In this document: piece after piece, positions 35,258 through 45,560 of the stretch | Layout of the letters: each line of letters opens with the position of its first letter | How positions within the stretch are numbered: the stretch's first letter is position 1 | NCBI GenBank assembly: GCA_002356515.1 | Contig: AP017605.1 | Location: 6,805,020-6,869,019, forward strand | Length of the DNA stretch: 64,000 nucleotides | DNA from: Mesorhizobium loti | GTDB lineage: Bacteria; Pseudomonadota; Alphaproteobacteria; Rhizobiales; Rhizobiaceae | Direction of reading: 5' to 3' | Made by a program: the position numbers and the translations under genes | The notes under the pieces: generated by a model | Told to the model about the DNA's origin: nothing | The model's database searches: none | Seen by the model: the letters and a program-made list of their open reading frames with translations, nothing else

Positions 35258-35290
35258 AAATGGCCGGAGGCGCGATGCCTCCGGCCATTT
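35258..35290. terminator. Bidirectional intrinsic-type terminator between ROK kinase and dctA
   Basis: AAATGGCCGGAGGC (35258-35271) pairs perfectly with GCCTCCGGCCATTT (35277-35290), a 14-bp stem with a GCGAT loop. It is flanked by A and T residues on the respective sides, so it can act for both converging genes (kinase ending 35244, dctA ending 35307). Confidence 0.8.
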
Positions 35291-35306
35291 GGTGTGCGAC
35301 CGCGGA

Positions 35307-36635
35307 TTACTCGGCGGGAACGACATCCGCCGGCAGGCTGTCGTCGGCCGTGCCGGCCAGGGCTCTCGCCAGCTTTGCTTCGTCGAGCTCGCCTTCCCAG
35401 CGGGCGACCACCAGCGTGGCGACGGCATTGCCGACGAAGTTGGTCAGCGCCCGGCACTCCGACATGAAACGGTCGACGCCGAGGATCAGCGCCATGCCGG
35501 CGACCGGCACCGAAGGCACGACGGAAAGCGTCGCGGCAAGGGTGATGAAGCCGGCTCCGGTGATGCCGGCGGCACCCTTGGACGAAAGCATCGCCACCAG
35601 CAGCAGCAGGATCTGGTCGCCCATCGACAGGTGGATGTTCGTCGCCTGGGCGATGAACAGCGCCGCAAGCGTCATGTAGATGTTGGTGCCGTCGAGGTTG
35701 AAGGAATAGCCGGTCGGGATGACCAGGCCGACCACCGAGCGCTTGGCGCCGGCCTTTTCCATCTTCTCCATCAGCGAGGGCAGGGCCGCTTCCGACGAGG
35801 AGGTGCCCAGCACCAGAAGCAGCTCTTCCTTGATGTAGCGCAGCAGCGACAGGATGGAGAAGCCGTTGTAACGGCAGACCGCACCCAGCACGACGAACAC
35901 GAACAGCAGCGACGTTGCGTAGAAGGTGCCGACCAGCATGGCGAGGTTGATGACCGAGCCGATGCCGTATTTGCCGATGGTGAAGGCCATGGCGCCAAAG
36001 GCGCCGATCGGGGCGGCCTTCATCAGCACGCTGACCAGCTTGAACATCGGCGCCATCAGCGCCTGCAGGAAGTTGAGCACCGGAGCGCCCCTGTCGCCGA
36101 CCAGCGCCAGCGCGATGCCGAACAGCACCGAGAAGAACAGCACCTGCAAGATATCGCCATCGGCGAAGGCGCCGACGATCGTGCCGGGGATGATGTTCAT
36201 CAGGAAGCCGGTGACCGACTGGTCATGCGCCTTGGCGGCATAGGTGTTGACGGTGGAGGCATCGAGTGTTGCCGGGTCGATGTTGAAGCCGGCGCCCGGC
36301 TGCACGACATTGGCCACGACAAGGCCGATGATCAGCGCCAGCGTTGAGAAAGTGAGGAAGTAGAGCATCGCCTTGCCGGCGACGCGGCCGACCTTCTGCA
36401 GGTCGCTCATACCGGCGATGCCGGTCGCGACCGTCAGGAAGATGACCGGGGCGATGATCATCTTGACCAGTTTGATGAAGGCGTCGCCGAGCGGCTTCAT
36501 GCTCTCGCCGACAGACGGATAATAGTGGCCGAGCAGGATGCCGACGGTGATCGCCACCAGCACCTGCACGTAGAGTTGGGCATAAAGGGGCTTGCGCTGC
36601 GCGGCGGCCGCGCGTGATTGGTCTGCGATGTGCAT
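35307..36635 (-). CDS. dctA: C4-dicarboxylate/H+ symporter
   Basis: A 442-residue inner-membrane transporter of the DAACS/SDF family, the length of rhizobial DctA. It imports succinate, fumarate and malate, the carbon supply of nitrogen-fixing bacteroids. Family signatures are the Ser-rich hairpin [21 protein letters not shown], the substrate-binding [24 protein letters not shown] (about 300-323), and [22 protein letters not shown] near the C-terminus. The start is ATG 36635 after GGGAGAG; the frame is open another 47 codons upstream but that covers the promoter. It is divergent from dctBD, with a perfect sigma-54 promoter and DctD-type sites in between. Confidence 0.95.
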   Translation of the reverse strand: MHIADQSRAAAAQRKPLYAQLYVQVLVAITVGILLGHYYPSVGESMKPLGDAFIKLVKMIIAPVIFLTVATGIAGMSDLQKVGRVAGKAMLYFLTFSTLALIIGLVVANVVQPGAGFNIDPATLDASTVNTYAAKAHDQSVTGFLMNIIPGTIVGAFADGDILQVLFFSVLFGIALALVGDRGAPVLNFLQALMAPMFKLVSVLMKAAPIGAFGAMAFTIGKYGIGSVINLAMLVGTFYATSLLFVFVVLGAVCRYNGFSILSLLRYIKEELLLVLGTSSSEAALPSLMEKMEKAGAKRSVVGLVIPTGYSFNLDGTNIYMTLAALFIAQATNIHLSMGDQILLLLVAMLSSKGAAGITGAGFITLAATLSVVPSVPVAGMALILGVDRFMSECRALTNFVGNAVATLVVARWEGELDEAKLARALAGTADDSLPADVVPAE

Positions 36636-36723
36636 CGAACTCTCCCTGGCCGGATGGACGGAAACCGCCCTGCGTGACTTCTCCCATCGCGGCGTTCCGG
36701 TCGCCCGCCGCTGGAAGGAGTTT

Positions 36724-36739
36724 TGCAAGCGCTGTGCCA
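36724..36739 (-). promoter_or_regulatory. Sigma-54 (-24/-12) promoter of dctA
   Basis: Reading on the minus strand the sequence is TGGCACAGCGCTTGCA, an exact fit to TGGCAC-N5-TTGCA. It lies about 90 bp upstream of the dctA start codon and points toward it. DctD, encoded divergently, is a sigma-54 activator, so the match is functionally coherent. Confidence 0.85.
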
Positions 36740-36750
36740 GATCGGGGAAA

Positions 36751-36774
36751 GCCCGGAATCCCTGGATTCCGGGC
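36751..36774. repeat. 11-bp-arm palindrome in the dct control region
   Basis: GCCCGGAATCC (36751-36761) and GGATTCCGGGC (36764-36774) are perfect inverted repeats separated by CT. The palindrome lies between the sigma-54 promoter and the DctD-type sites. It may be a binding site (IHF sites are not palindromic, so not IHF) or a small repeat element. Confidence 0.5.
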
Positions 36775-36802
36775 ATTCTTCAGCGGCCTTTGGTGGAGGT
36801 TT

Positions 36803-36848
36803 GTGCGGATTTCCGCACGCGGAAAGTTTGCTTGGGCGGAATTTCGCA
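36803..36848. promoter_or_regulatory. Tandem DctD upstream activator sites
   Basis: GTGCGGATTTCCGCAC at 36803-36818 is a near-perfect palindrome of the type reported for DctD sites in rhizobia. A second, weaker copy (GGGCGGAATTTCGCAT, about 36833-36848) lies about 30 bp away, three helical turns. They are about 65-110 bp upstream of the -24 element, the normal distance for enhancer-bound activators. Confidence 0.7.
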
Positions 36849-36939
36849 TTAGAGTGACCGCTAACCCGCTAGCAAAGGGAGAGGACAGACGTCGCAGGCA
36901 GGCACCGATAGTGGCCCCACCGGGTTTGCCGGTCGCGAC

Positions 36940-38760
36940 TTGTTGCGTGAGGCGGTGGCCCGGCTGCGCGACGGCCGCTGGCTTGTCGTCTTCATCGCCC
37001 TGGCGATCCTGGCCGGCGCGATCGCCATCGCGGGACGCATCGCCACCGGCCAGGCGACCAACGATCTGCGCGACACAGCGCTTGCCGCTTTGCCGCTGGC
37101 GGCGGGAACGCTGACCGGCGAGATAGAAAAACAGCGCCTGGTTCCCTTGGTGCTGGCCCGCGACGATGCGGTGCGCGGGGCGCTGCGCCGGGCCGGAAAG
37201 ATGCAGGAAGCGGCCCTCAACGACAAGCTCAAGGCGATCGCCAGTGACGCCTCGGCATCGGCCATCTATGTCATCGATACGGCGGGCATCGCGATATCGG
37301 CCAGCAATGCCGGCGAGCCGACGAGCTTTGTCGGCATCGACTATAATTTTCGCCATTACTTCAACGAGGCGATGGCGAAGGGCTCTGCCAGCCAGTACGG
37401 CCTCGGCACGATCAGCGGCCGCCCGGGACTCTATCTTTCGAGCCGCGTCGACGACAACGGCAAGCCCCTGGGTGTCGCGGTGTTGAAGGTCGAGCTCGAC
37501 GGCGTCGAAGCCAATTGGCGCTCCAGCGGCTTTCTTGTTTTCGTCACCGACGAACGCGGCGTCGTGCTGGCCACCAGTGAGCCCAAATGGCGGTTTCATG
37601 CACTGGCGCCGCTCTCCGCCCAAGACGCCGCCGCTGCCCATGAGCAGCTGCAATTGCCGGACGCCGCCTTCGAACCGCTGCCGATACGGCGCGGTGCCGG
37701 CGACGGCCTGGCGACGATAGAGAGCCCGGGCAAGCCGCGCCAGTTCGTCGAGGTGGTGCAGGACCTGCCCGGTGCGGTCCCCGGCTGGCGCCTCTGGCTG
37801 CTGACACCGGCGGACGCCACTCTCTCATCGGCCGCCAACACGGCGCGGCTGACGACGCTGCTCGGGCTGCTGCTGACCGGTCTGCTTGCTTACGTCTTCA
37901 CCAGGCGCCGCCGCACCCGCCGTCTGCGGCAGGAGGCGCTGGCGCGCATGAATGCCGAGCTGGAAAGCCGGGTCAGCACCCGGACGGCCGAGCTGACGCG
38001 CTCCAACACCGCCCTTGCTGGCGAGATCGCTGAGCGCGAAAATGCCGAGGCCAAGGTGCGCCGATTGCGCGACGATCTCGCTCAGGCCAACCGGCTCTCC
38101 ATCCTCGGCCAGATCGCCGCTGGCGTGGCGCATGAGATCAACCAGCCGGTTGCCGCGATCCGCACCTATGCCGAGAATGCCGGCCGTTTCCTCGAAGGTG
38201 GCAAGACCGAGCCGGCAAGCGGCAATCTGACCTCGATCGTCTCGATGACCGAACGCATCGGCGCCATCACCAATACGCTGCGCACCTTCGCCCGCCGGCC
38301 CGGTGTCGCCGCCTCGCCTTTGCCGGTGCGCGAGGCGATCGACGGCGCGCTGTCGCTGCTCTCCGGCCGCATCCGCGATTCCGGCGTGACCATCGTCAAG
38401 CCGCGCGGCACTGCCTCGCCATTGGTGATGGCCAGTCGTATCCGGCTGGAGCAGATCCTGGTCAACTTGCTGCAGAACGCGCTCGACGCCATGAAGGACC
38501 AATCCGACCCCCGCATCGAGATCGAACTCGCCGAGCGCGACGATCGGGTGCTGATTTCGGTGCGCGACAATGGCCCCGGCCTTGGGCCGGAGGCGGCCGG
38601 CAATCTTTTCATGCCGTTCCAGACCACCAAGGAGAAGGGGCTCGGCCTCGGGCTGGTGATCTCGCAGGAGATCGCCCAGGAATTGGGCGGCTCCTTGCAG
38701 CTCGACCCCGGCAGCGCCAAAGGCGCGTCCTTCACCATCGATTTGAGGCGAATTGAATGA
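36940..38760 (+). CDS. dctB: C4-dicarboxylate sensor histidine kinase
   Basis: A 606-residue sensor kinase. Transmembrane segment 1 (about 13-32) and segment 2 (about 305-325) bracket a periplasmic double-PAS (dCache-like) domain that senses dicarboxylates. A coiled linker follows, then the dimerisation domain with the phospho-acceptor His398 in [16 protein letters not shown], then the ATPase domain with N box [10 protein letters not shown] and G boxes DNGPGLG and [12 protein letters not shown]. There is no ATG in position: TTG 36940 is the first usable start, while a good ribosome site (AAAGGGAGAGGA) lies some 50 bp earlier, so the true N-terminus may be longer with a rare start. ATGA overlap with dctD. 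Confidence 0.92.
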   Translation: MLREAVARLRDGRWLVVFIALAILAGAIAIAGRIATGQATNDLRDTALAALPLAAGTLTGEIEKQRLVPLVLARDDAVRGALRRAGKMQEAALNDKLKAIASDASASAIYVIDTAGIAISASNAGEPTSFVGIDYNFRHYFNEAMAKGSASQYGLGTISGRPGLYLSSRVDDNGKPLGVAVLKVELDGVEANWRSSGFLVFVTDERGVVLATSEPKWRFHALAPLSAQDAAAAHEQLQLPDAAFEPLPIRRGAGDGLATIESPGKPRQFVEVVQDLPGAVPGWRLWLLTPADATLSSAANTARLTTLLGLLLTGLLAYVFTRRRRTRRLRQEALARMNAELESRVSTRTAELTRSNTALAGEIAERENAEAKVRRLRDDLAQANRLSILGQIAAGVAHEINQPVAAIRTYAENAGRFLEGGKTEPASGNLTSIVSMTERIGAITNTLRTFARRPGVAASPLPVREAIDGALSLLSGRIRDSGVTIVKPRGTASPLVMASRIRLEQILVNLLQNALDAMKDQSDPRIEIELAERDDRVLISVRDNGPGLGPEAAGNLFMPFQTTKEKGLGLGLVISQEIAQELGGSLQLDPGSAKGASFTIDLRRIE

Positions 38761-40142
38761 ACGAGGGATCCGGGTTGGTCGCACTCGTCGATGACGATGC
38801 TGACCTGCTGCACGCCACCACGCAATTGCTCGAGCTTGCCGGCTTCACGGTGGTCGCCCGCGATGCCGCCGAAGCAGCACTTGCCGTCGTCGACAGGGAC
38901 TTTGATGGCGTCGTCGTCAGCGACATCCGTATGCCGGGCATGAACGGCCTGCAACTGTTCGACCGCATCAAGGCGATCGACCCGGACATTCCGGTGATCC
39001 TGGTCACCGGACATGGCGATGTCGATCTTGCGGTGGCCGCGCTCAAGGACGGTGTCTACGATTTCATTCCAAAACCCTATGCCGGCGATCGCCTTGTCGA
39101 GGCGCTGAAACGGGCATCGGAGAAGCGGCGGCTGGTGATAGAAAACCGGCGGCTGCGCGAAGCAGCCGCTCTGGCCGCCGACGGCCTGCCGCTGATCGGC
39201 GAGGCGCCGGCCATAAGGCGGCTGCGCGAGACCTTGCGCCAGATCGCCGACATGGATGTCGACGTGCTGGTGGAGGGCGAGACCGGAACCGGCAAGGAAG
39301 TGGTGGCCGACCTCTTGCACCGCTGGGGCAGGCGCCGCGCCAAACCCTTCGTGGCGCTGAACTGCGGCGCCCTGCCGGAGACCGTCATCGAAAGCGAGCT
39401 GTTCGGCCACGAGGTGGGCGCGTTCACCGGCGCGCAGCGGCGGCGGATCGGCCGCGTCGAGCATTCCAGCGGCGGCACGCTGTTCCTCGACGAGATCGAA
39501 TCCATGCCGCCGGCCCTGCAGGTCAAGCTGCTGCGGGTGCTGGAGACACGCAGCCTCACGCCGCTTGGCTCGAACGAGATCCGGCGCCTCGATTTGCGGG
39601 TCGTGGCGGCAACCAAGGTCGATCTCGGCCGGCCCGACCAGCGCGGCGATTTCCGCGAGGACCTCTATTTCCGCCTCAACGTGGTGACGCTGCGCATCCC
39701 GCCGCTGCGCGAGCGGCGCGGCGACATCCCGATGCTGTTCGGCCATTTCCTCGGCAAGGCAGCGGAACGCTTCGGTCGGCCCGTCGCCAAGGTGAATGCC
39801 GCGGTCAGCGATCATCTCCAGTCGCATGCCTGGCCGGGCAATGTACGCGAGCTCGCGCATTTTGCTGATCGCGTCGCGCTCGGTCTCGGCCCTGACGACG
39901 AGACGAAGGCGGTTTCCCCTCAGTCACCGGAGCCGGCGGCCTCGCTGCCCGAACGCGTCGGCCATTACGAGGCGCAGCTCATCCGCGATGCGCTGCGCGA
40001 TCATGGCGGCGATGTGCGCGGCGCCATCGACGCGCTCGGCGTGCCGCGCAAGACTTTTTACGACAAGCTCAAGCGCTACGGCATCGCGGCATCCGAGTTC
40101 CGCAATGGCGGCGATCCGCACTCTGCTCGAGAGCAGACATAG
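38757..40142 (+). CDS. dctD: Sigma-54-dependent C4-dicarboxylate response regulator
   Basis: A 461-residue NtrC-type activator. The receiver domain (about 5-125) has the phospho-acceptor Asp56 in [13 protein letters not shown]. The AAA+ domain (about 150-375) has Walker A GETGTGKE, the sigma-54 contact loop GAFTGAQ, Walker [12 protein letters not shown] and arginine-finger region [22 protein letters not shown]. The C-terminal Fis-type helix-turn-helix reads [25 protein letters not shown]. It is phosphorylated by DctB and activates the divergent dctA. Confidence 0.95.
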   Translation: MNEGSGLVALVDDDADLLHATTQLLELAGFTVVARDAAEAALAVVDRDFDGVVVSDIRMPGMNGLQLFDRIKAIDPDIPVILVTGHGDVDLAVAALKDGVYDFIPKPYAGDRLVEALKRASEKRRLVIENRRLREAAALAADGLPLIGEAPAIRRLRETLRQIADMDVDVLVEGETGTGKEVVADLLHRWGRRRAKPFVALNCGALPETVIESELFGHEVGAFTGAQRRRIGRVEHSSGGTLFLDEIESMPPALQVKLLRVLETRSLTPLGSNEIRRLDLRVVAATKVDLGRPDQRGDFREDLYFRLNVVTLRIPPLRERRGDIPMLFGHFLGKAAERFGRPVAKVNAAVSDHLQSHAWPGNVRELAHFADRVALGLGPDDETKAVSPQSPEPAASLPERVGHYEAQLIRDALRDHGGDVRGAIDALGVPRKTFYDKLKRYGIAASEFRNGGDPHSAREQT

Positions 40143-40205
40143 ATTGCGCGGACCTCACGCTTCACAACCCTTCATCCCATCCAGCCATGCATTCCGGAAA
40201 CCGCC

Positions 40206-40628
40206 ATGAACACGACACTTGAAACAACGGCAAATCCCTTGCCGCAAGACCTCACATTTCTCGGCGAACAGCTGACGGCATTCAACGACGGCGATGTCGG
40301 CGCATCGGAAAGAAAGGCGCTCGCTGTGTTCGTGCGCGACGAGAATGGCGCGGTCGTTGCCGGCATTTCGGGCTACACCGCCTGGGGCTGGCTCTACGTG
40401 CAGTGGCTGTGGGTCGATGAAAGGCTGCGCGGCCAGCATATGGCGGGCCGGATGCTGGACGCCGCCGAGCGGGAAGCCGTGGCGCGCGGCTGCAACAACG
40501 CCTGGATCGACACCTTCAGTCCCAGCGCCGCCAAGGTCTACCAGCGCCAGGGTTATGTGCCCTTCGGCACGCTGGCCGATTTCCCCGTCGGTCGCAGCCG
40601 CATCTTCCTGCAGAAGAAACTGACTTAA
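40206..40628 (+). CDS. GNAT-family N-acetyltransferase
   Basis: A 140-residue acetyltransferase with the GNAT core: strand/loop [44 protein letters not shown], where the RGQHMAG segment is the acetyl-CoA pyrophosphate loop (Q/R-x-x-G-x-G/A type). It ends with [15 protein letters not shown] and the family-typical [13 protein letters not shown]. Substrate unknown. It stands alone on the plus strand between dctD and the convergent anmK, whose stop codon it overlaps by 4 bp. Confidence 0.85.
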   Translation: MNTTLETTANPLPQDLTFLGEQLTAFNDGDVGASERKALAVFVRDENGAVVAGISGYTAWGWLYVQWLWVDERLRGQHMAGRMLDAAEREAVARGCNNAWIDTFSPSAAKVYQRQGYVPFGTLADFPVGRSRIFLQKKLT

Positions 40629-41740
40629 CCGGCGAGCTTTCCGCCGCGCATCGGCTGCGGCGCGCCGGTGGTGCTTGGAAAACTGATCGGCAGGCCGCGC
40701 AACACGCGCACCGCTAGGAAGGCAAAACACTCGGCTTCCACCGCATCGCCGCTCCAGCCGAGGCTTTCGGCCTGCACCACCTCGACGCCGGCGCGGCTGG
40801 CCAGCATTGCCATCATTGTCGGGTTGTGGCGGCCGCCGCCGCTGACCACCAGCTTTTTCGGCCGGGTCGGCAAAAGGTCGAGCGCCTTGCCGACGGCGCC
40901 GGCGGTGAAGGCGGTTAGCAGGGCCGCGCCATCCTCGGCGTCGAGGCCATCGGCCATCGCGGCGCCGAAGTCGAAACGGTCCAGTGATTTGGGGTAGGGC
41001 TTGCTGAGATAGGGATGCTGTAGCAGCTTGGCGAGCCTTGCCTCGTCGACCGTTCCCGCGCGGCCAAGCGCGCCGTCGCGGTCCATGTCGCCGAGGCCCT
41101 TCGACTTGATGAAATCGTTGAGCGGCGCGTTGGCGGGGCCGGTGTCGAAGGCAACGACATTGTCGGCGCCATCCCACCAGGTGACATTGGCGACACCGCC
41201 GAGATTGAGCACTGCCACTTCGCCGCTGGCGCCGGCGCTGCGCATCAGCGCGGTGTGATAGGCGGCGGCCAGGGGCGCGCCTTGCCCGCCGGCGCGCATG
41301 TCGGCCGAGCGGAAATCATAGGCGACCTTGGTGCCCAACAGGGAATGCATCAGCTCGCCGTCGCCGAGCTGCCGCGTCTGGCCGAGCCGTCCGACCTGCG
41401 GCGCGCGATGCAGCACGGTCTGGCCGTGAAAGCCGACGACGCCGATATCGGCCATCGTCATGCTGTAGCCTTCGACCAATTCCTTCACCGCCGCCGACTG
41501 GGCACGCGTCAGCGCTTCCTCGGCCTTGCGGAAGATCGCCGGTTCCGGCCCGACAAAATTCCAGGCCCTTGCAGCCGTCAGCGTCTCTTCCAGCAGCGAG
41601 CGGATCGATTGGGGATATGGCATCAGCCGGTAGGTGCCGAAATCCTCGATCCGCTCGCCATCGGTCTTGATCAGCGCGACGTCGATATTGCCGTCAAGCA
41701 CCGTGCCGGTCATCAGGCCGACGGCCCAGATTGGTTCCAT
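40625..41740 (-). CDS. anmK: Anhydro-N-acetylmuramic acid kinase
   Basis: A 371-residue AnmK, the normal length. It hydrolyses the 1,6-anhydro bond of anhydro-MurNAc and phosphorylates it to MurNAc-6-phosphate, the MurQ substrate. The ATP-site motif [44 protein letters not shown], the catalytic Asp region [14 protein letters not shown], and the adenine-site [14 protein letters not shown] are all intact. The start is ATG 41740; the frame stays open upstream, but into the serine hydrolase gene. It is the last gene of the muropeptide operon, 4 bp after the serine hydrolase. Confidence 0.94.
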   Translation of the reverse strand: MEPIWAVGLMTGTVLDGNIDVALIKTDGERIEDFGTYRLMPYPQSIRSLLEETLTAARAWNFVGPEPAIFRKAEEALTRAQSAAVKELVEGYSMTMADIGVVGFHGQTVLHRAPQVGRLGQTRQLGDGELMHSLLGTKVAYDFRSADMRAGGQGAPLAAAYHTALMRSAGASGEVAVLNLGGVANVTWWDGADNVVAFDTGPANAPLNDFIKSKGLGDMDRDGALGRAGTVDEARLAKLLQHPYLSKPYPKSLDRFDFGAAMADGLDAEDGAALLTAFTAGAVGKALDLLPTRPKKLVVSGGGRHNPTMMAMLASRAGVEVVQAESLGWSGDAVEAECFAFLAVRVLRGLPISFPSTTGAPQPMRGGKLAG

Positions 41741-41744
41741 TGTC

Positions 41745-42749
41745 CTAGTCCCCGTTGATGAGATCGCCGACCGTCTGCCGCAGAGAGATGATCCCGCTGT
41801 CGAAATGACGTGTCGGATGGATCCGGTTGGTGAGCAAGGTCCAGGCCTTGCCCTTGTCGAAATCGATCCACAGGCCGGTGCCGGTAAAGCCGGTGTGGCC
41901 GATGGTTCCCGGGCCGCACAATGAACCACCCGACCAGCCAGCATAGGGACGTTCCCAGCCATGGGTGCGGGTCGCGGACAAGGGCGTGCGCATCAGCGCG
42001 ATCGAACGTTCGGATGCGCCGCTGCCGGTCAGCAGCCCTTGCGCGAAATCCAGCACCGAATCCGCCGTGCCGAACAGGCCGGCATGACCGGCGCCCTGCA
42101 ACGCCGAGCAATTGTCGTCATGCACTTCGCCGGACAGAACGCGGTGACGCCAGGTGCAGTCCTCGGTCGCCGCGGCAACATCCGGCTCTGTCCCCCAGGC
42201 AAATCCGGGACCGGGGTCCATGTCGCGGATGGTCTTGCTCGACAGCCGCTCGAGCGCAAAGCCGAGCAGGATGAAATTGATGTCGGAGTAGACGGGGTCG
42301 CGGGCCTGCCATTCGCGCTGCAGGATGAAGGCGCGCAGCAGCTCGGGGTCGCGTCCGTAAGTGTAGATCGGCTCGACGGCGGGGAAGGGCGTCTGATGGC
42401 CGAGGCACTGGCGAAACGTCACCTTCCGCTCCCAGGCCTGTTGATCGTACTGGCGAAGGTCCGGCAGCACCGAAATCAGCGGCGCATCGAGATCGATGAC
42501 GCCATCCTCCGCCAAGGCCAGGATGCGCGGCGTGGTGAAGATGATTTTGGTCAGCGACGCCAGGTCGAACCAGGTTTCGGCGGTCATCGGCCGCTGCTTG
42601 GGCACAAGTTGCGCAGAGCCGATTGCCCTGGTGATGCGGTGGCCATTGCTGTCGACAATGCCGAGCACGCCGCCGGGAATGCGGCCCTCTACTACCGCTG
42701 CTTCCAGCGGTTGGAATGCTCGGTCGAAGAGCTGGGCGAGGTCGCTCAA
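41745..42749 (-). CDS. Beta-lactamase/penicillin-binding-protein-like serine hydrolase
   Basis: A 334-residue class-C-beta-lactamase-fold hydrolase. The nucleophile motif SxxK is in [13 protein letters not shown] (about 64-74). The YxN-type motif is [12 protein letters not shown], with Asp in place of Asn as in many esterase-like members, and [12 protein letters not shown] near the C-terminus carries the HxG third motif. No signal peptide is seen, so it is probably cytoplasmic. The start is TTG 42749, six bases after GGAGG; the frame stays open upstream only through the palindromic element. In E. coli the murQP operon carries yfeW, another member of this superfamily, so a peptide- or ester-trimming role on muropeptides is a reasonable inference. 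Confidence 0.85.
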   Translation of the reverse strand: MSDLAQLFDRAFQPLEAAVVEGRIPGGVLGIVDSNGHRITRAIGSAQLVPKQRPMTAETWFDLASLTKIIFTTPRILALAEDGVIDLDAPLISVLPDLRQYDQQAWERKVTFRQCLGHQTPFPAVEPIYTYGRDPELLRAFILQREWQARDPVYSDINFILLGFALERLSSKTIRDMDPGPGFAWGTEPDVAAATEDCTWRHRVLSGEVHDDNCSALQGAGHAGLFGTADSVLDFAQGLLTGSGASERSIALMRTPLSATRTHGWERPYAGWSGGSLCGPGTIGHTGFTGTGLWIDFDKGKAWTLLTNRIHPTRHFDSGIISLRQTVGDLINGD

Positions 42750-42784
42750 TGCCAGCCTCCATCTGACAGGCGTGGATCCGTCAC

Positions 42785-42939
42785 ACCCCCCTCTGTCCTG
42801 CCGGACATCTCCCCCGCAAGGGGGGAGATTGGCAGTATTGATGTTCCGCCAACCCTCCAACGTTGGAGATTGGCGAAAGTCGCGACGGCATCCGATCTCC
42901 CCCCTTGCGGGGGAGATGCCCGGCAGGGCAGAGGGGGGT
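42785..42939. repeat. Large GC-rich palindromic element inside the muropeptide operon
   Basis: Two 45-nt arms (42785-42829 and 42895-42939) are inverted repeats with only two mismatches. Each contains its own hairpin (CTCCCCC-GCAA-GGGGGGAG). The centre holds a perfect CTCCAACGTTGGAG palindrome (42855-42868) flanked by CGCCAA/TTGGCG. It fills the 223-bp gap between the ABC ATPase gene and the serine hydrolase gene and would fold strongly in the mRNA. It is a cousin of the element at 16934 in style, not in sequence. Confidence 0.85.
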
Positions 42940-42972
42940 GCTGTCCCGCCAACCTCGGATATCCCAGGGCCA

Positions 42973-44721
42973 TCACGCTTCCACCCTCGCCATATGATCC
43001 CGGCCAAACTGCTCCCACCGCGCCGGCGCCGGCTCGAACCCCTGCGGGCGCACAAGCGAGGGCACCTGGCGTGTGTCGATCTCGAAATGCTCGCGCCGCC
43101 GGTCGATGGTCGGAACGGCGGCGATGAGTTTCTTCGTATAGGAATGCTTCGGCCTCGACAGCACCGATGCCGCGTCGCCGATTTCGACGATCTGGCCGGC
43201 ATAGATGACGGCGATGCGGTGCGCGATCCGCTCGACCACCGCCATGTCATGCGAGATGAAGAGATAGGCGAGCCCAAAGTCGCGCTGCAGGTCGACCAGC
43301 AGCTCCAGCACCTTGGCCTGCACCGAGACATCGAGCGCCGACACCGCTTCATCGAGAACGACCACGGACGGGTTGAGCATCAGCGCACGGGCAATGCACA
43401 GCCTTTGCCGCTGGCCGCCGGAGAATTCATGGGGATAGCGCTGCAAGCTATTCGCAGGCAGGCCGACGCGTTCCAGCAGGCTCGCCATTCTGGCCCGCGT
43501 CTCGGCATCCACGCGGCCGCCGGTGGCGATCACCGGCTCGGCCAGGATGCTCTCGATGCTGAGCCTCGGATTGAGCGAGGCATTGGGGTTCTGGAACACC
43601 ATCTGCACGGGCTTGGCGCTTTGCTCGGCTGAGGCCTTTCGGGCGCCGACCGAGAAACTGCCGCGCGTCGAGCGCACCAGGCCGAGCACCGCCTTTGCGG
43701 TTGTCGATTTGCCCGAACCGCTCTCGCCGACGATGGCCAGCGTCTCGCCCGGCATCAGGTCGAAGTCGATGCCGTCGACCGCGTGCACCGCGCCGGTGGC
43801 GCGGCTGAAGAAATTGCTTTTGAGAGGAAACCGCACCACGAGGCCGTCGACCCTCAAGGCCGGTTCCTTGCTTGCGCCCTTGTCGCGTCGTCCGTCCGCG
43901 CGTGTCGCGCTTCCCCTGGCGAAATGCGGCACGGCGTGCAGCAGATGCTGCGTGTAGAGGTGCTGCGGCCTGTCGAGGATCTGGTTCAGTTCGCCTTGCT
44001 CCACGGCCTGCCCGTCCTGCATCACCATCACCTTGTCGGCGATGCCGGCAACCAGGCCGATATCGTGGGTGATGAAGATCATTGACATGCCGGTCTCGCG
44101 CTTCAATTCGGCCAGCAGCGCCATGATCTGCGCCTGCACGGTGACGTCGAGCGCGGTGGTCGGCTCGTCGGCGATCAGCAGGCGCGGATTGCAGGCGAGT
44201 GCGATCGCGATCATCACCCTTTGCAGCATGCCGCCCGAGAGCTGGTTGGGCGTGTATTTCAGCCGCCGCGCGGCATCGGGAATGCGCACGCGATCGAGCG
44301 CATCCTTGGCCGCCGCCGTGGCCTGTCGGCCGGTCAGGCCGCGATGCAGCCGGAAGGATTCCTCGATCTGCGAACCGATGGTCAGCACCGGATTGAGCGA
44401 GGTCATCGGCTCCTGGAAGATCATGCCGATCTCGGCGCCGCGAATGCCGCGCAGCTGCGGTTCAGTGGCGCCCATCAGGTCGAAGATGGTCCCATCGGCC
44501 CGCTTCAGCTGCATCGAGCCGCCGGTGATGCGGCCGCCGCCGAAATCGATGAGCCGGTTGATCGACAGCGCGGTGACGGATTTGCCCGAGCCGCTTTCGC
44601 CGACAATGGCCAGTGTCTCGCCATCGGCGAGGTCGAAGCTGACGCCGCGCACCACTTCATTGGCTTGGCGGTCGCGGCCGAAGCCGACGCGAAGATCCCG
44701 AATGGACAGCAGCGGGCTCAT
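42973..44721 (-). CDS. Peptide-type ABC transporter, fused double ATP-binding protein
   Basis: A 582-residue protein containing two complete ATPase domains of the DppD and DppF types, as in GsiA and YejF. Domain 1 (about 1-260): Walker A GESGSGKSVTAL, signature LSGGMLQRVMIA, Walker B LLIADEPTTALDVTVQ. Domain 2 (about 290-560): Walker A GESGSGKSTTAKAV, signature FSGGQRQRLCIARAL, Walker B VVVLDEAVSALDVSVQ. In domain 2 the residues after the Walker B Glu are AVSALD rather than PTSALD, a common variant. It powers the two permeases encoded next to it (4-bp overlap) and belongs to the muropeptide operon. Confidence 0.93.
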   Translation of the reverse strand: MSPLLSIRDLRVGFGRDRQANEVVRGVSFDLADGETLAIVGESGSGKSVTALSINRLIDFGGGRITGGSMQLKRADGTIFDLMGATEPQLRGIRGAEIGMIFQEPMTSLNPVLTIGSQIEESFRLHRGLTGRQATAAAKDALDRVRIPDAARRLKYTPNQLSGGMLQRVMIAIALACNPRLLIADEPTTALDVTVQAQIMALLAELKRETGMSMIFITHDIGLVAGIADKVMVMQDGQAVEQGELNQILDRPQHLYTQHLLHAVPHFARGSATRADGRRDKGASKEPALRVDGLVVRFPLKSNFFSRATGAVHAVDGIDFDLMPGETLAIVGESGSGKSTTAKAVLGLVRSTRGSFSVGARKASAEQSAKPVQMVFQNPNASLNPRLSIESILAEPVIATGGRVDAETRARMASLLERVGLPANSLQRYPHEFSGGQRQRLCIARALMLNPSVVVLDEAVSALDVSVQAKVLELLVDLQRDFGLAYLFISHDMAVVERIAHRIAVIYAGQIVEIGDAASVLSRPKHSYTKKLIAAVPTIDRRREHFEIDTRQVPSLVRPQGFEPAPARWEQFGRDHMARVEA

Positions 44722-45560
44722 GCCGTCGCCCTCCGCATCCTCGGGTCGAGGATATCGCGCAAAGCGTCACCCAGCAGGTTGAAGCCGAGGATGCTGATCA
44801 TGATGGTCAGCCCCGGAAAGATCATCAGCCAGGGCGCTGTCTCCATCAGATTGCGGCTGTCGCTCAGCATCAGCCCCAGCGAGGCGGCGGGCGGCTGCGT
44901 GCCGAGGCCAAGGAAGCTCAAGCCGGCTTCGGTGAGCAGCGCCCAGGCCAGCGCCAGCGTCACCTGCACGGTCAGCGGCGCCACCAGATTGAGCAGCAGA
45001 TGGCGCGTGACGATGTAGCTCGAACTGCTGCCGAAGGTGCGCGCCGCGTCGACGAATTCACGCGCCTTGAGCGAAAGGGCAGGGCCGCGCACCACGCGGG
45101 TGAAGATCGGCGTGTAGACGATGCCGATGGCGATAACGCTGGTCCATGTGCCCGGTCCCGCGACGGTGACGATGAGCAGCGCCAGCAGGATGGCCGGAAA
45201 GGCCAGCAGCACATCCATGATGCGCATCACCACGCCATCCCAGCGGCGTCCGAGCCAGGCGGCCGCCAGCCCGAGCACGGTGCCGGCAAGGGTGGCGAAG
45301 GCCACAGAGAAGAAGGCGACCGTGAAGGATTGCCCGATGCCGGCCATCAGCCGGCTGGCCACGTCGCGGCCGAACAGATCGGTGCCCATCCAGTAGGCGC
45401 CGTTGGGCGCGTGCAGCCGGTCGATGCGGAACTGCGTGATCGGATTGTGCGGCGTGAGCCCAACCAGGCCGAGGATGGCGATCAGCAAATAGACGCCGAC
45501 GATGACACCGCCGATGCGGCCGCTGCCATGGCCGAAGATGGCGCGCAGGATGCGCATCAC
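44718..45560 (-). CDS. Peptide-type ABC transporter permease (DppC-like)
   Basis: A 280-residue permease with an N-terminal span (about 15-35) followed by a periplasmic segment HNPITQFRIDRLHAPNGAYWMGTDLFGRDVASRLM, the hallmark of the DppC/OppC group (GTDxxGRDV). The coupling loop is REFVDAARTFGSSSSYIVTRHLLLNLVAPL. It overlaps both the ATPase gene and the DppB-like gene by 4 bp. It forms the inner-membrane channel of the importer. Confidence 0.92.
   Translation of the reverse strand: MMRILRAIFGHGSGRIGGVIVGVYLLIAILGLVGLTPHNPITQFRIDRLHAPNGAYWMGTDLFGRDVASRLMAGIGQSFTVAFFSVAFATLAGTVLGLAAAWLGRRWDGVVMRIMDVLLAFPAILLALLIVTVAGPGTWTSVIAIGIVYTPIFTRVVRGPALSLKAREFVDAARTFGSSSSYIVTRHLLLNLVAPLTVQVTLALAWALLTEAGLSFLGLGTQPPAASLGLMLSDSRNLMETAPWLMIFPGLTIMISILGFNLLGDALRDILDPRMRRATA

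Noticed and set aside
35289..36347. 352-codon plus-strand open frame
   Set aside because: Antisense to dctA and low-complexity (His/Gln/Arg-rich); it also begins inside the terminator.
36751..36774. rho-independent terminator for dctB or dctA
   Set aside because: It lies upstream of both divergent genes between promoter and enhancer and has no T-tract.
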